Assembly: GCF_042643165.1 (NCBI RefSeq)
Contig: NZ_JBHRSH010000001.1
Span: forward strand, 1,798,001 to 1,862,000
Source of the DNA: Hyphococcus aureus
GTDB taxonomy: Bacteria; Pseudomonadota; Alphaproteobacteria; Caulobacterales; Parvularculaceae
Reading direction: 5' to 3'
Length of the DNA: 64,000 nt
Positions 41,686 through 50,456 of this stretch are shown one piece after another. Position 1 is the stretch's first letter; the number at the start of each line of letters is the position of its first letter. The position numbers and the translations under genes were made by a program. Below the pieces are notes generated by a model that was not told the origin of the DNA, ran no database searches, and saw only the letters and a list, made by a program, of their open reading frames with translations.

Positions 41686-44166
41686 TCAGGCAAAATACCC
41701 CACAGTCGCGCCAATTAACAGATAGACCCGGCCAAGCGGTGAGGAGAGGTATTCTTCCAACTCCTCATCGGCGGTCTCTGACGTAGTGGCGTCTTCCAGC
41801 AATTGCTCAAACCCTTGCAGGAAGTCATGAACGCCGTTTTCGAAATTACGGTCGCGGCCGGATTCGGAGCGAATGCGGCGTTTCACATCGGCTTCATTCA
41901 GGCGCAGAAGGCGATTGGCGTAGACATTGCGATCGCCGCGATCGAACCGCTCCTGAAGCGCAGGCGGCGGATCCCCGTAAAGACGTGTTTCGAGTTCCTG
42001 CGTGAAATCCTGCAGGCTGGCAATGATCCGGATGGCATTGTCGGCGGCGCGCTGCGCGGCGTCTTCCGCTTCGGTCTGCTTTTTTGCCGCCTTGCCGAGT
42101 TCGAGCGGCGCGCTGTCATCGGCGGCGTCGAGTATTTCTTTCCACGATACATCGCTTTTCAGGCGCTTGCCCGGCGGCGAGACGGCGTCCTTGCCGAGCG
42201 TCAGCGGCTGGTCTTTCGGCTGCGCCTGCTTGCTTGGGCGGCGTTCGGCGATATCACGCGCCAGTTCATCAAGACGCGCGGCGCCGCCGCCATTGGACTT
42301 ATTCGTGGTCTGTTGCGGGGCCGCTTCCGCTGGTTTTGCGGTGAGGGGCGGCTCCTTGCGCTTTGCAGCGGGCGTCAGATCGAGAGTCTCTTGCGCCTGC
42401 TTCTCAACGTCGTCTTTTTCTTTGTCGGCCGTCGCCTTGCGGTCTTCTTCTGCGGCCTTTTTCTTTTCGGCCGCCTGACGGTCGGCGCGGGCCTGCATTT
42501 CATTTTGCGCTTCGGCAAGGCGCGCCGCCGCTTCCTGTTCGCGCAATTGGGCTTCGGCGAGGCGCGACAGGCGGTCGGTTTGCGATGCGATGGCCTCAGC
42601 CAGACGATCGGCGCGTTTTCTTTGTTCGTCGATCAGGGATTCAAGCCGCGCATTTTCCGTTTCCAGCGCCGCGCGCGCCTCGGCGAGGGCCTGGTTGCGT
42701 TCTTCGATGCGCGCGGCTTCGGTTTCCGAGAATTTCATAGCGTCTTCCGAGGATTTGCGTGCGCGTTCGCTGGCGGCGGTGACATCATTGGATGCTTTTT
42801 CCGCCGCTTCGCCGGTGCGGCGCGCGGCTTCGGTGACGTCTTCGGCGGCGCGGGTCGCCTTCGCGGCGCCTTCCGCCGCGGCGGCGAGCGCGTCAGCGGT
42901 GGAGCCGGAGATGTCTTTCAGCGCCTTCGACGTCGCATCCTGCACACGCATGGCTTCTTCGTTCGTTGCATCGACGGCGCCGGTTGCTGTGCGCTCGGCC
43001 TCAGCCCGCGCCGCCTCAACGGCGTCATCAGCTGCTTTTTTCGCTTGCTCCACGGCGGCGCGCGCAGCCGCGCCGATATTGGCGGCGTTGCGGGCGGCCG
43101 ATTCCGCAGCGGCGTCGGCGGCGGCTTTGGCTCGCTCGGTCGCGCCGCGGGTTTCTTCCGCGGACTGATCGACTGACGCTGCCGAGGCGCGCATGGATTC
43201 ATCCACATCGCTCAGCGCGTCACGCAAAGACTCAAAGGAATTGAAAGCGCGCTCCGCAGCCGTCTCAAGACGATGCAGGCGTTCGTCGAAATCCTGTTCG
43301 GCTTGAAGCGAGGTCGATTCCGCTGACTCAAGCGACGAGATCGCCGCTGTCGCTTTTTCCGCAATCGCTGCGGCAAAACTGTCGGCATGGGCGTTGAGGC
43401 TTTCGGTGAGCTCCATCAGCCGCGAGCGTTCATCGGCGACACGGCCCGCCGCGCCAGTCGCCCTGGCTTCAATAGCCTCGCCGGCGATTTCGATCGCTTC
43501 CACATGCTGGCGGATCATCGCCTCCACCGAGGCGAGGCGGGAGAGGGCGCCGTCCAATCCCTGATTGAGGGCGTTTACATGTGTCTGCACCACGGCGCCG
43601 ACGGTTTCGATATTCTGCGCGGCCGTGACGTCCGGCGTCACGAAGCGCTGCGCCGCGACGGCGATCGCTTCGGCGGCGCGGATCATCTCCATCAGTCTCG
43701 AAACGGCGTAGCCAATGAACAACACCAGCGCCGGAATGATGAAGGCGAACAGCACTGTCTCAACTTCAAAAGCGCTGAGCGGGTTCCATGGCCGGTCAAC
43801 GCCAGTCAACGCCGTCAATTGTTTATGAGCGAACCAGTTGCCGAGCGGCAGACCCACAAGGGTTGAGAAGAAGACGAACACCGCCGTCATGCGCGCGGCG
43901 TGCCAGATCTGGCGGCTGCGCGCGTTCCATCGCTGCTCGTTGGACGTGAAATAAATCAGCCCGCCATCGCCGTCTGTTGCGGGGTCGCGGCCCTCCGCCT
44001 CGACTATGCCCTTGAAGCGCATGCGCCGGGCGCTCTCGCCCGTCTCATCGCCTTCGGGGTTTTCATGGTCTTTGTCGAGATCGCTCACGTCTTCGCTCAC
44101 CTCACGGGGGCTCGCCCCAAATGCGCCGCAAACGCCCCGCATAGCTGATTTTGTGAAGCCAGCCAA
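41686..44166 (-). CDS. Large membrane-anchored coiled-coil protein, TipN-like
   Basis: An 826-residue protein. Two membrane helices (about 93-112 and 135-157) are followed by a very long Ala/Glu-rich coiled coil (about 165-560), a Pro/Lys-rich linker (about 570-680) and a conserved-looking C-terminal domain (about 695-826, with ASLQDFTQELETRLYGD and NRLLRLNEADVKRRIRSES). Architecture and length match TipN, the new-pole landmark of Caulobacter, but coiled coils give weak homology, so this is a structural comparison. A low-complexity KA-rich composition also produces long false ORFs on the opposite strand. It is a single-gene unit. Confidence 0.6.
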   Translation of the reverse strand: MAGFTKSAMRGVCGAFGASPREVSEDVSDLDKDHENPEGDETGESARRMRFKGIVEAEGRDPATDGDGGLIYFTSNEQRWNARSRQIWHAARMTAVFVFFSTLVGLPLGNWFAHKQLTALTGVDRPWNPLSAFEVETVLFAFIIPALVLFIGYAVSRLMEMIRAAEAIAVAAQRFVTPDVTAAQNIETVGAVVQTHVNALNQGLDGALSRLASVEAMIRQHVEAIEIAGEAIEARATGAAGRVADERSRLMELTESLNAHADSFAAAIAEKATAAISSLESAESTSLQAEQDFDERLHRLETAAERAFNSFESLRDALSDVDESMRASAASVDQSAEETRGATERAKAAADAAAESAARNAANIGAAARAAVEQAKKAADDAVEAARAEAERTATGAVDATNEEAMRVQDATSKALKDISGSTADALAAAAEGAAKATRAAEDVTEAARRTGEAAEKASNDVTAASERARKSSEDAMKFSETEAARIEERNQALAEARAALETENARLESLIDEQRKRADRLAEAIASQTDRLSRLAEAQLREQEAAARLAEAQNEMQARADRQAAEKKKAAEEDRKATADKEKDDVEKQAQETLDLTPAAKRKEPPLTAKPAEAAPQQTTNKSNGGGAARLDELARDIAERRPSKQAQPKDQPLTLGKDAVSPPGKRLKSDVSWKEILDAADDSAPLELGKAAKKQTEAEDAAQRAADNAIRIIASLQDFTQELETRLYGDPPPALQERFDRGDRNVYANRLLRLNEADVKRRIRSESGRDRNFENGVHDFLQGFEQLLEDATTSETADEELEEYLSSPLGRVYLLIGATVGYFA

Positions 44167-44351
44167 TCATTTGCGGCCAATTGCCGGAAGATCGGCGGCT
44201 TTCCTTTTAGCAATGATTGCGCAACCCGAAGCCTGAGAGAAGGGCCTTGCTGTTCCAGCGCTTTCCGGCTGGCGCAGAATCCGCCTAGCAAGGACATGAG
44301 GGAAGCTGACCGGGTTTTCCCCAATTGGTGCGATTAAAGGCCTGCAGACGG

Positions 44352-45119
44352 ATGACGGAACCGAAACGAACGTCCTTACAGCGTTTTGTGGAAAGTTCGG
44401 CTTTTCAGGCGGTGGTTTTGAGCCTGATCATCATCAACGCCGTCATTCTGGGTGCGGAGACTTTTTCCGCCTTTGAGGGCGCCCCGCTCCTTAAAATCAT
44501 CGACCGCATCATCGTCTACGCCTTTGTTGTGGAAATCGGGATGAGAATCATCGCGTGGCGCGGCGCTTATTTCCGCAATGGCTGGAACCTCTTCGATTTC
44601 CTGATTGTGGCCATTTCGATCGGCGCCGCGACGTCAGGGCTTGCGGCGCTTCGGGCTTTCCGGGTTTTGCGGGTCTTGAGGGTGATCACGGTCATCCCGC
44701 GCATGCGGGTGGTGGTCTCAGCGCTCTTGGATTCGATTCCCGGTATCGCGTCGGTCGGGGTCGTTTTGGCGCTGATCGTTTATGTCTTCGCGGTGATCGC
44801 CGCCAATCTTTACGGGCCCGACCATCCGGAACTTTTCGGCGATGTGTTTCAGGCCATGTACACCCTGTTTCAGGTGATGACCCTGGAAGGCTGGCCGGAT
44901 ATCGCTTCGCAGGTCGCCGAAACCCATGAGCGGTCATGGATATTTTTTCTGACCTTTGTGATGATCGCCACCTTCACGATGCTCAACCTCTTCGTCGCGA
45001 TTGTCGTGCGCGTCGTCGAGGAGGATTCAGAGCCTGTAGTCGATGACGTGCTGGAAAATCAGCGTGCGATCCTGAGAGAGATCGCTGCGTTGCGGGAAGA
45101 ACTCGCGCGGCGCAGTTAA
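44352..45119 (+). CDS. Voltage-gated cation channel (NaChBac-like, one domain)
   Basis: A 255-residue six-helix channel subunit that would form tetramers. S1 is about 17-36, S2 about 47-67, S3 about 80-95, and S4 has arginines every third residue in LRAFRVLRVLRVITVIPR. S5 is about 133-152, and S6 about 196-222 (MIATFTMLNLFVAIVVRVV). A C-terminal helix (about 232-252) would form the usual four-helix bundle. The pore filter is TLEGWPD (177-183) instead of the TLESW of sodium-selective relatives. ATG 44352 gives the normal N-terminus; 44325 would add nine residues. Confidence 0.9.
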   Translation: MTEPKRTSLQRFVESSAFQAVVLSLIIINAVILGAETFSAFEGAPLLKIIDRIIVYAFVVEIGMRIIAWRGAYFRNGWNLFDFLIVAISIGAATSGLAALRAFRVLRVLRVITVIPRMRVVVSALLDSIPGIASVGVVLALIVYVFAVIAANLYGPDHPELFGDVFQAMYTLFQVMTLEGWPDIASQVAETHERSWIFFLTFVMIATFTMLNLFVAIVVRVVEEDSEPVVDDVLENQRAILREIAALREELARRS

Positions 45120-45260
45120 TCGTATGCAACAGCAACATGTTTGCGATCACATTTGATTGTTCTGGAGCGTAAGCCTTCCGTTTCCTGTGTCATCAGAATT
45201 TCTGCAATGGACATGGCGAGGGGATGCGGATAGGCCTTCATCCCGCAGTTTGAAACGGTT

Positions 45261-47510
45261 TTGACGTTGCGTAGAAAACTAATCAGTCTACCTCTTTTTT
45301 TGGCGATTTCGGCGCCTGGCGCGTTCCAGCCGGCCTTTGCTGAAGCCGATATCATCACCGTGACCGCATCAAAGCGCGCGCAAAGCCTGAGCGATATTGC
45401 GGCGAGCGTCGACGTCATCGGCGGCGCCCAAATAGACAAGGCGAATGGCTTCAACAGCGCTGAGGAAATCACGCAGCTTTTGTCAGGGGTTCAGGCTGCG
45501 GTCGCCAATGGCAATCAGATCGCATTTCAAATTCGTGGCATCGGCGCCGTTGACCATCAGGCGCTGACGCCGACAGCGGCGGCTGTTTACATGGACGGGG
45601 TTTTCTTAGCCACCAATGTGCAGACAGGGCCTTTGCTTTACGATCTTGAACGGATTGAAGTGTTGAAAGGTCCGCAGGGTTCTCTGTATGGGCGCAATGC
45701 GTCATCGGGGGCGGTCAATTTCATTTCCGCGGCGCCAAGCGAAGAAACGTCTGGTTATCTTGGCTGGTCCTATGGCCGGTTTGACCGGCTCGATGCGTCG
45801 GGCGCACTCGGCGGTTCGCTAGGCGGTGGTTTTTCCGGCCGCATCGCCGGGCGCTATCTGAAACAGGATGCAGCGCTCGAAAACATTCAGACCAACCCTA
45901 ATATTGCGGCGCCATCGCGCGCCGGCGGCGAACGCGACGAATTCGGTTTGCGCGGATCTTTGCAATGGCAAGGTGAGGGCGCGCGTTTTCTTTTACGCGC
46001 GCATTATGAAGAAGATAATGGCGTCAACGCTGCGCCGAGAAATCTCAATCTTGATCTCGGCGAACATGAAATCTCCGTCGGCGCAGACGGTGTGCAGGAC
46101 ACCGACAATGAATTTTACGGCGCTTCGATCGAAGCGGCGGCGCCAGTCGGCGATTGGGAGCTTTTCTCCCTGACGGCGATTGAAGGCTACGGTCAGGATT
46201 ACGGTTTCGATTTTGACGGCGCGCCGGCGCCTTTCGGCGATCCGACGCTTAACGCCAATCTCCATTATGACCGGGAGTTCCTGCAATGGAGCGAAGAGAT
46301 CCGCCTGCAAGGCGACTGGTCGCTTGGCCACAGCCTGATTGGCGTTTCGGCGGCGGGCGAGGATTTCGAACAGGAATATCTGATCTGGTGCGGTGAGCTC
46401 GATCCTGCGACGCGTCTTGGAACATGCCGTTATGTGGGCGCGCCGGGCCGCGTTGGGCCGAGCCCGGCTTCGGCGGGCGTCGCGACGACGCTGGTCAACG
46501 ATATCGATCAGACCCGCAAAACCGCTGCGATCTTCACCTATAATGATATCAATCTCACTGATACACTGACGCTGACCCTTGGCGCGCGCTACACCTACGA
46601 AAATATCAAGGGTGAAGGGCAGGGCGTTCATATTTTTGATGACGGCGTCGTCGCCTTCAACAACCGTGATGGCCTCGGCCCTGCAATCGGCGAAAACCGC
46701 ATCAAGGAGAATCGCTTCAGCGGTAATGCTGCGCTTTCCTATCGGTTCTCCGATGCGGCGATGATCTACGCATCATTTTCCAACGGATATAAGAGCGGGG
46801 GCTTCAATGGCGAGGTGCAAAACAACGCCGCGCATTTTCGCGATGAAGGCCTTTTCCGCGCCGAGACCGTCAACGCCTATGAGCTTGGCTATAAGGGCGA
46901 GCCGGCGCCTGGCCTCTCCTTGCGCGCCGCCGCGTTCTATCAGGACTATGACGCGCCGCAGGCGCGCATCTTCGTGAATTTCGCTCTGCCGGGCGGCGGG
47001 TCGATCACGTCCAATTCGCTCTCCAATCTCGACAAGGCGAAGGCCTATGGCGTTGAAGGCGGTTTTGACTGGGCGGCGTCAAAGGCGTTCACTCTTGGCG
47101 GGGCGGTGACGCTGCTTGAAACCGAAATCAGCCAGACGACGGATATTGGCGGCAATGCGGCGCTGTTTGACGGCAATCCCTTGCCCTTCGCGTCCGACGT
47201 GTCGGCGACAGGTTTTGCACGCTATGTTCGAGAACTTGGCGCCGGCGTCGGCCTCGCTTTGCAGGCCAACGCCAAATATCAAAGCGCATTTTATCTCGAC
47301 GCCGAAGGCCTCGCGGAGCGCCGGCAGGAAGCCTATACGATCGCGGACGCCGAGGCTGCGCTGGTCTTTGGCAATGGTCTGGAGCTTGCGCTTCGGGGCC
47401 GCAATCTCCTCAACAAGGATTACGCCGTCTCGGGCTATGGCTTCATCGGCTATAATGTCTTTGTCGGCCCGCCGCGCAGCTGGGAAATCGCGATCCGCAA
47501 AAGCTTTTAG
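45261..47510 (+). CDS. TonB-dependent outer-membrane receptor
   Basis: A 749-residue receptor with a TTG start (the only start codon in frame after a stop at 45231), a signal peptide ending about AFA-EA, and a TonB box region near IITVTASKRAQ. The plug (about 35-150) has FQIRGIGAV and LERIEVLKGPQGSLYGRNASSGAVNF. The C-terminal beta-barrel ends with WEIAIRKSF, a terminal Phe as required for assembly. Sequence style fits the broad group of receptors found in marine alphaproteobacteria for siderophores or plant-type compounds. The substrate cannot be read, and no transporter or regulator gene is adjacent. Confidence 0.9.
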   Translation: MTLRRKLISLPLFLAISAPGAFQPAFAEADIITVTASKRAQSLSDIAASVDVIGGAQIDKANGFNSAEEITQLLSGVQAAVANGNQIAFQIRGIGAVDHQALTPTAAAVYMDGVFLATNVQTGPLLYDLERIEVLKGPQGSLYGRNASSGAVNFISAAPSEETSGYLGWSYGRFDRLDASGALGGSLGGGFSGRIAGRYLKQDAALENIQTNPNIAAPSRAGGERDEFGLRGSLQWQGEGARFLLRAHYEEDNGVNAAPRNLNLDLGEHEISVGADGVQDTDNEFYGASIEAAAPVGDWELFSLTAIEGYGQDYGFDFDGAPAPFGDPTLNANLHYDREFLQWSEEIRLQGDWSLGHSLIGVSAAGEDFEQEYLIWCGELDPATRLGTCRYVGAPGRVGPSPASAGVATTLVNDIDQTRKTAAIFTYNDINLTDTLTLTLGARYTYENIKGEGQGVHIFDDGVVAFNNRDGLGPAIGENRIKENRFSGNAALSYRFSDAAMIYASFSNGYKSGGFNGEVQNNAAHFRDEGLFRAETVNAYELGYKGEPAPGLSLRAAAFYQDYDAPQARIFVNFALPGGGSITSNSLSNLDKAKAYGVEGGFDWAASKAFTLGGAVTLLETEISQTTDIGGNAALFDGNPLPFASDVSATGFARYVRELGAGVGLALQANAKYQSAFYLDAEGLAERRQEAYTIADAEAALVFGNGLELALRGRNLLNKDYAVSGYGFIGYNVFVGPPRSWEIAIRKSF

Positions 47511-47523
47511 GCCGCTCGGAAAA

Positions 47524-47553
47524 GCGCCCGGAAACCCGCTTTTCGCCGGGCGC
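47524..47553. other. Strong hairpin between the TonB receptor and the kinase gene
   Basis: GCGCCCGG and CCGGGCGC pair around a 14-base loop. On the plus strand it is followed by A-run rather than T, so it is not a standard terminator for the receptor; on the minus strand it is followed by TTTT, but no gene ends there. Possibly a 3' stabilising hairpin. Confidence 0.4.
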
Positions 47554-47575
47554 AAAAAATGCGACTTTCGCCGCC

Positions 47576-48292
47576 ATGACCAAGAAAAACAGTTTCGGCC
47601 TTTCCAAAGGCGACCGGCTGACCTGGCGCTATGAGGTGATGGAGCGGATCGGCGCCGGCTCGGAAGGCGAAGTCTACAAGATCCGCGAAAAATCGACTGG
47701 GCTCACTCGCGCGGCGAAGCTTTATTTCGAGAGCAAGGAAAAGAGCGGGCCTGTCTTCATTCGCCACGCCCGCAAGCTCGATGCGTTGAGGGATTGCGAT
47801 ATCGTCGTCAAATATCTCCACGCCGAAGAGGTGTGGATCAATGATCGCTTCATCTACTGCATGATCTCGGAATATTTCGAGGGCGCCTTGCTTGAGGATT
47901 TGCTTAAAACCTATCGCGGCGGACGGATGCCGGCCTTCGAGGCGCTGAACCTGATCTACGCCCTGACGGTCGGTATTGAAGAAATCCACGCCCGAAAAGA
48001 GTTCCACGGCGATTTGCACAAGGGCAACATTTTCGTGGAGCGCAACGGCGTCTTCTTTCGCCTGCGCACGATCGATTTCCACGACTGGGGCCGCACCCCG
48101 GCGGTGGAGCGTCGCGCCGATATTCTATGCCTGGCGCGGCTGCTCTATGACATTGTCGGCGGGCGCGAGCATTACAAGAAACAGCCTCCCGCGGTCCGCG
48201 ACATCTGCATGGGCAACCGCTCGGACTTGATCCTCAAAAAATTCCCGACGGTGTTTCATCTTCGGGCGCATCTGGAGACCTTCGAGTGGTGA
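47576..48292 (+). CDS. Eukaryotic-like protein kinase domain protein
   Basis: A 238-residue protein that is almost only kinase domain. The Gly-rich loop is RIGAGSEGEVYK, the ATP lysine is K48 in AAKLYF, the catalytic loop is FHGDLHKGNIF (D146, N151) and the metal aspartate is D167 in IDFHDWG. The HGDLHKGN form, with His in place of Lys-Pro, resembles aminoglycoside/choline kinase-like and RIO/ABC1-like branches more than classical Hanks kinases. It ends shortly after the C-lobe, with no membrane segment or sensor domain. The substrate is unknown. Confidence 0.82.
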   Translation: MTKKNSFGLSKGDRLTWRYEVMERIGAGSEGEVYKIREKSTGLTRAAKLYFESKEKSGPVFIRHARKLDALRDCDIVVKYLHAEEVWINDRFIYCMISEYFEGALLEDLLKTYRGGRMPAFEALNLIYALTVGIEEIHARKEFHGDLHKGNIFVERNGVFFRLRTIDFHDWGRTPAVERRADILCLARLLYDIVGGREHYKKQPPAVRDICMGNRSDLILKKFPTVFHLRAHLETFEW

Positions 48293-48308
48293 GAGCCGTG
48301 TTCGCGGC

Positions 48309-49532
48309 TTAGTCCGCGAACCTCGCCCGCCTTTTCGCCAGCGCCGACTGTTTCAGGAATAGCTTCACGAGCGGGCGCGAGGTCAGGCGCGCGGCGAAGA
48401 CGCCGAAAGTGACGGCGACGGCGCCGACGGTCAGGATTGCGTCCTGCGCCATGATCGACGGGGCGTCGAACAGGGAAATCAGGAACAGGGCCGAGGCTGC
48501 GCCGGGCGCGCCGCCGAACCAGGCGAGGAACATCTGGCTCTCGCGCGGGAGGCTGGTTTTCTTCAGCGCGGCGAGGCGGGGGCCGGCCCGCATGATGGTC
48601 ACGGCGGCGGCGGCGAAGAGGATAGTCAGGAGGTCCGCCTGAAACACCCGGGGCGCGAGCGCTACGCCGAAAGCGATATAGGCCAGCGGCGCCACGACCC
48701 GCTCGGCCATGCGCCGAAGGCGGACCCTTGTGACGGAAAGCGCTGTCGTCTGTTCCCCCCAGAGGAGACCGGCGGCGGCGGCGGCCAGCACCGGGTGCCC
48801 GCCGATCAGCGGCGCGATGAGGAAGGAAACAACGCCGGACAGGATCGCAAGTTCGGCGGCTTTTTTCTTTATTTTCAGCTTGTTGCCATAAAAAGCTGCG
48901 GCAAGGCCTGAGGCGCCGCCCAGCGCAAAAGCAATCAGGAAACTGCGTGAGGCTTCGAACAAAGGCGTCGCAATGGGCATGCCTTGAGGCGCGGCGGTGG
49001 CGACGGCTTCGAGCATGACAGCGACGGGGAGGCCGAGCGCAAGGATCGCCGCGCTCTCAAGCCGGACGGCGGCCTTGATGGTCTGAGGCGCCGGCGCCCC
49101 GGTCACGGCCCGGCGGTCGAAGGCCGCGCCGTTGAGGGTCAGCGCGCCCGCCAGCAGGAAAGCGGCGCTGAAGGAGAGCTGCGGCGCCAGAATGAATGCC
49201 GCCAATCCGCAGACGATCAGGAACAGGGGGGCGCCGCCAATGGTCAGCCGGAAGGAGGCCGGGCAGACGCTGGCGAGCCGGGTGATCCGGAATTGGGCGG
49301 CGGCGGCGAAGGCGAGCGCCGCGAGCAGAGCGTCCGCCCCGGCGGCGGTCCATTCGGACGGCGCGAAGGGGCCGCCGGAAAAGCGCCAGAGGAGAGAGCC
49401 AGCGGCGCCAACCGCTAGAAGGAGGGCCGGCGCCCGCGCGCCCGCATCCACCGCCTTCAGCACTGCGCCTCGGGACTTTCCAAGAATCAAAAATAAAGCG
49501 GCAAGGAGAGCCGCCGCACCTGCGAACGCCAT
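48309..49532 (-). CDS. Cation/proton antiporter (CPA family)
   Basis: A 407-residue membrane protein with about eleven to twelve hydrophobic segments and the Na+/H+ exchanger family fold. Recognisable parts are FLLAGALTLNGAAFD, ILALGLPVAVMLEAV, and FGGAPGAASALFLISLF near the C-terminus. The ND or DD ion-binding pair usual in CPA transporters is not obvious: the equivalent acidic residue may be in RLESAAI. It has no TrkA-N or USP domain after the membrane part. The stop codon lies in a perfect 8-bp hairpin (48300-48321) without a T-run. Confidence 0.78.
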   Translation of the reverse strand: MAFAGAAALLAALFLILGKSRGAVLKAVDAGARAPALLLAVGAAGSLLWRFSGGPFAPSEWTAAGADALLAALAFAAAAQFRITRLASVCPASFRLTIGGAPLFLIVCGLAAFILAPQLSFSAAFLLAGALTLNGAAFDRRAVTGAPAPQTIKAAVRLESAAILALGLPVAVMLEAVATAAPQGMPIATPLFEASRSFLIAFALGGASGLAAAFYGNKLKIKKKAAELAILSGVVSFLIAPLIGGHPVLAAAAAGLLWGEQTTALSVTRVRLRRMAERVVAPLAYIAFGVALAPRVFQADLLTILFAAAAVTIMRAGPRLAALKKTSLPRESQMFLAWFGGAPGAASALFLISLFDAPSIMAQDAILTVGAVAVTFGVFAARLTSRPLVKLFLKQSALAKRRARFAD

Positions 49533-49828
49533 AGGGATTTTTTTGACCGCCGTTGCGATTCAGCGCTGTTATGGGGCTTTGCACGGGCGCCGAATCATTT
49601 GCCGAGAAGATGAATTGATCCGGGAACAATTGCAAATTGAATTTTTCGCAAGAATAGACCGCATACGGCGGATTTTTCGCCTTAAACGGGAATGCATTCT
49701 CGAATGCGTAACAGGGGGGTAGCCGGTGCTGCTCCAGTGTACCACGAAAACTTTGGTGGTGGATAATTTTTCACGGGTTTTTTTTCGGCCTTAGACTTTG
49801 CGCGAATTTAATTTTCAAAGAGGCGCAA
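49533..49828. other. Intergenic region before the holin-like gene
   Basis: Nearly 300 bases between divergent genes. The part from about 49740 to 49820 is AT-rich (TGGATAATTTTTCACGGG, GAATTTAATTTTC) and probably holds the holin promoter, with AGAGGCG as ribosome-binding site. I see no RNA gene, terminator or palindrome. Confidence 0.45.
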
Positions 49829-50407
49829 ATGGACAAGCCGTCAGACGAGAACAAAACATCGAAACCGAGAGGAAAGATCAAACGTGCGATTGCGCGCGCG
49901 GCGCCGGGGCTTGCCCGCGCACTGGGCGGTCCGCTTGCGGGCGCGGCTGTTGAACAATTGTCGCGCGCCATTTTCGGGGACGGCGCCGTTGACGAAGACG
50001 CGCTCGCCGAAGCGCTTGTAACCGCGACGCCTGAACAGATATTGGCGATCAAAAAAGCCGAACAGGATTTTCAGATCGCCTTGCGCCAAGCGGGCTTAGA
50101 GGAATTGCGCATTGCGGCGGCGGATCGGTCAAGCGCGCGCGAACGCCAGATCAAGATGAACGATTGGACACCTTCGGTGTTGGGCGCCGTTGTCATTCTC
50201 GGGTTCTTCGCCGTGCTTGGCATTATGGTTGCGAAAAAATTACCGGCGGGCGCCGAAACTGAATTTTCGATCATGCTCGGCGCGCTCGCCACCATGACGG
50301 CGGCGGTCGTCAATTATTTCTTCGGATCTTCCGCCGGCTCACGGGAAAAGACGCGGCTTATTGCTTTTCCGCTTCCCGAAGGGATGGAGCCGCCCGCGAA
50401 GAAATAG
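49829..50407 (+). CDS. Holin-like membrane protein (GTA_holin_3TM type)
   Basis: A 192-residue protein. A basic N-terminal region (about 1-40) and a soluble helical middle precede two hydrophobic segments (about 114-134, SVLGAVVILGFFAVLGIMVA, and 147-171, MLGALATMTAAVVNYFFG). The stretch ATPEQILAIKKAEQDFQIA and the following pair of spans match the three-segment holin family PF11351 known from prophages and gene-transfer agents. A lytic transglycosylase gene lies 1.2 kb further on the same strand, with an amino-acid oxidase between them. No phage structural genes are present. Confidence 0.72.
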   Translation: MDKPSDENKTSKPRGKIKRAIARAAPGLARALGGPLAGAAVEQLSRAIFGDGAVDEDALAEALVTATPEQILAIKKAEQDFQIALRQAGLEELRIAAADRSSARERQIKMNDWTPSVLGAVVILGFFAVLGIMVAKKLPAGAETEFSIMLGALATMTAAVVNYFFGSSAGSREKTRLIAFPLPEGMEPPAKK

Positions 50408-50456
50408 CGCACAAGCGCGGGATGACAACCGGACGCGCAGCGCCCACAAGGACAAG

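Noticed and set aside
41803..43176. 457-codon plus-strand ORF opposite the TipN-like gene
   Set aside because: Phe/Gly/Arg-rich translation with no domain; produced by the biased Ala/Glu codons of the coiled-coil gene on the other strand.
48300..48321. Terminator between the kinase and antiporter genes
   Set aside because: A perfect 8-bp hairpin is present, but neither side has a T-run, and it overlaps the antiporter stop codon.
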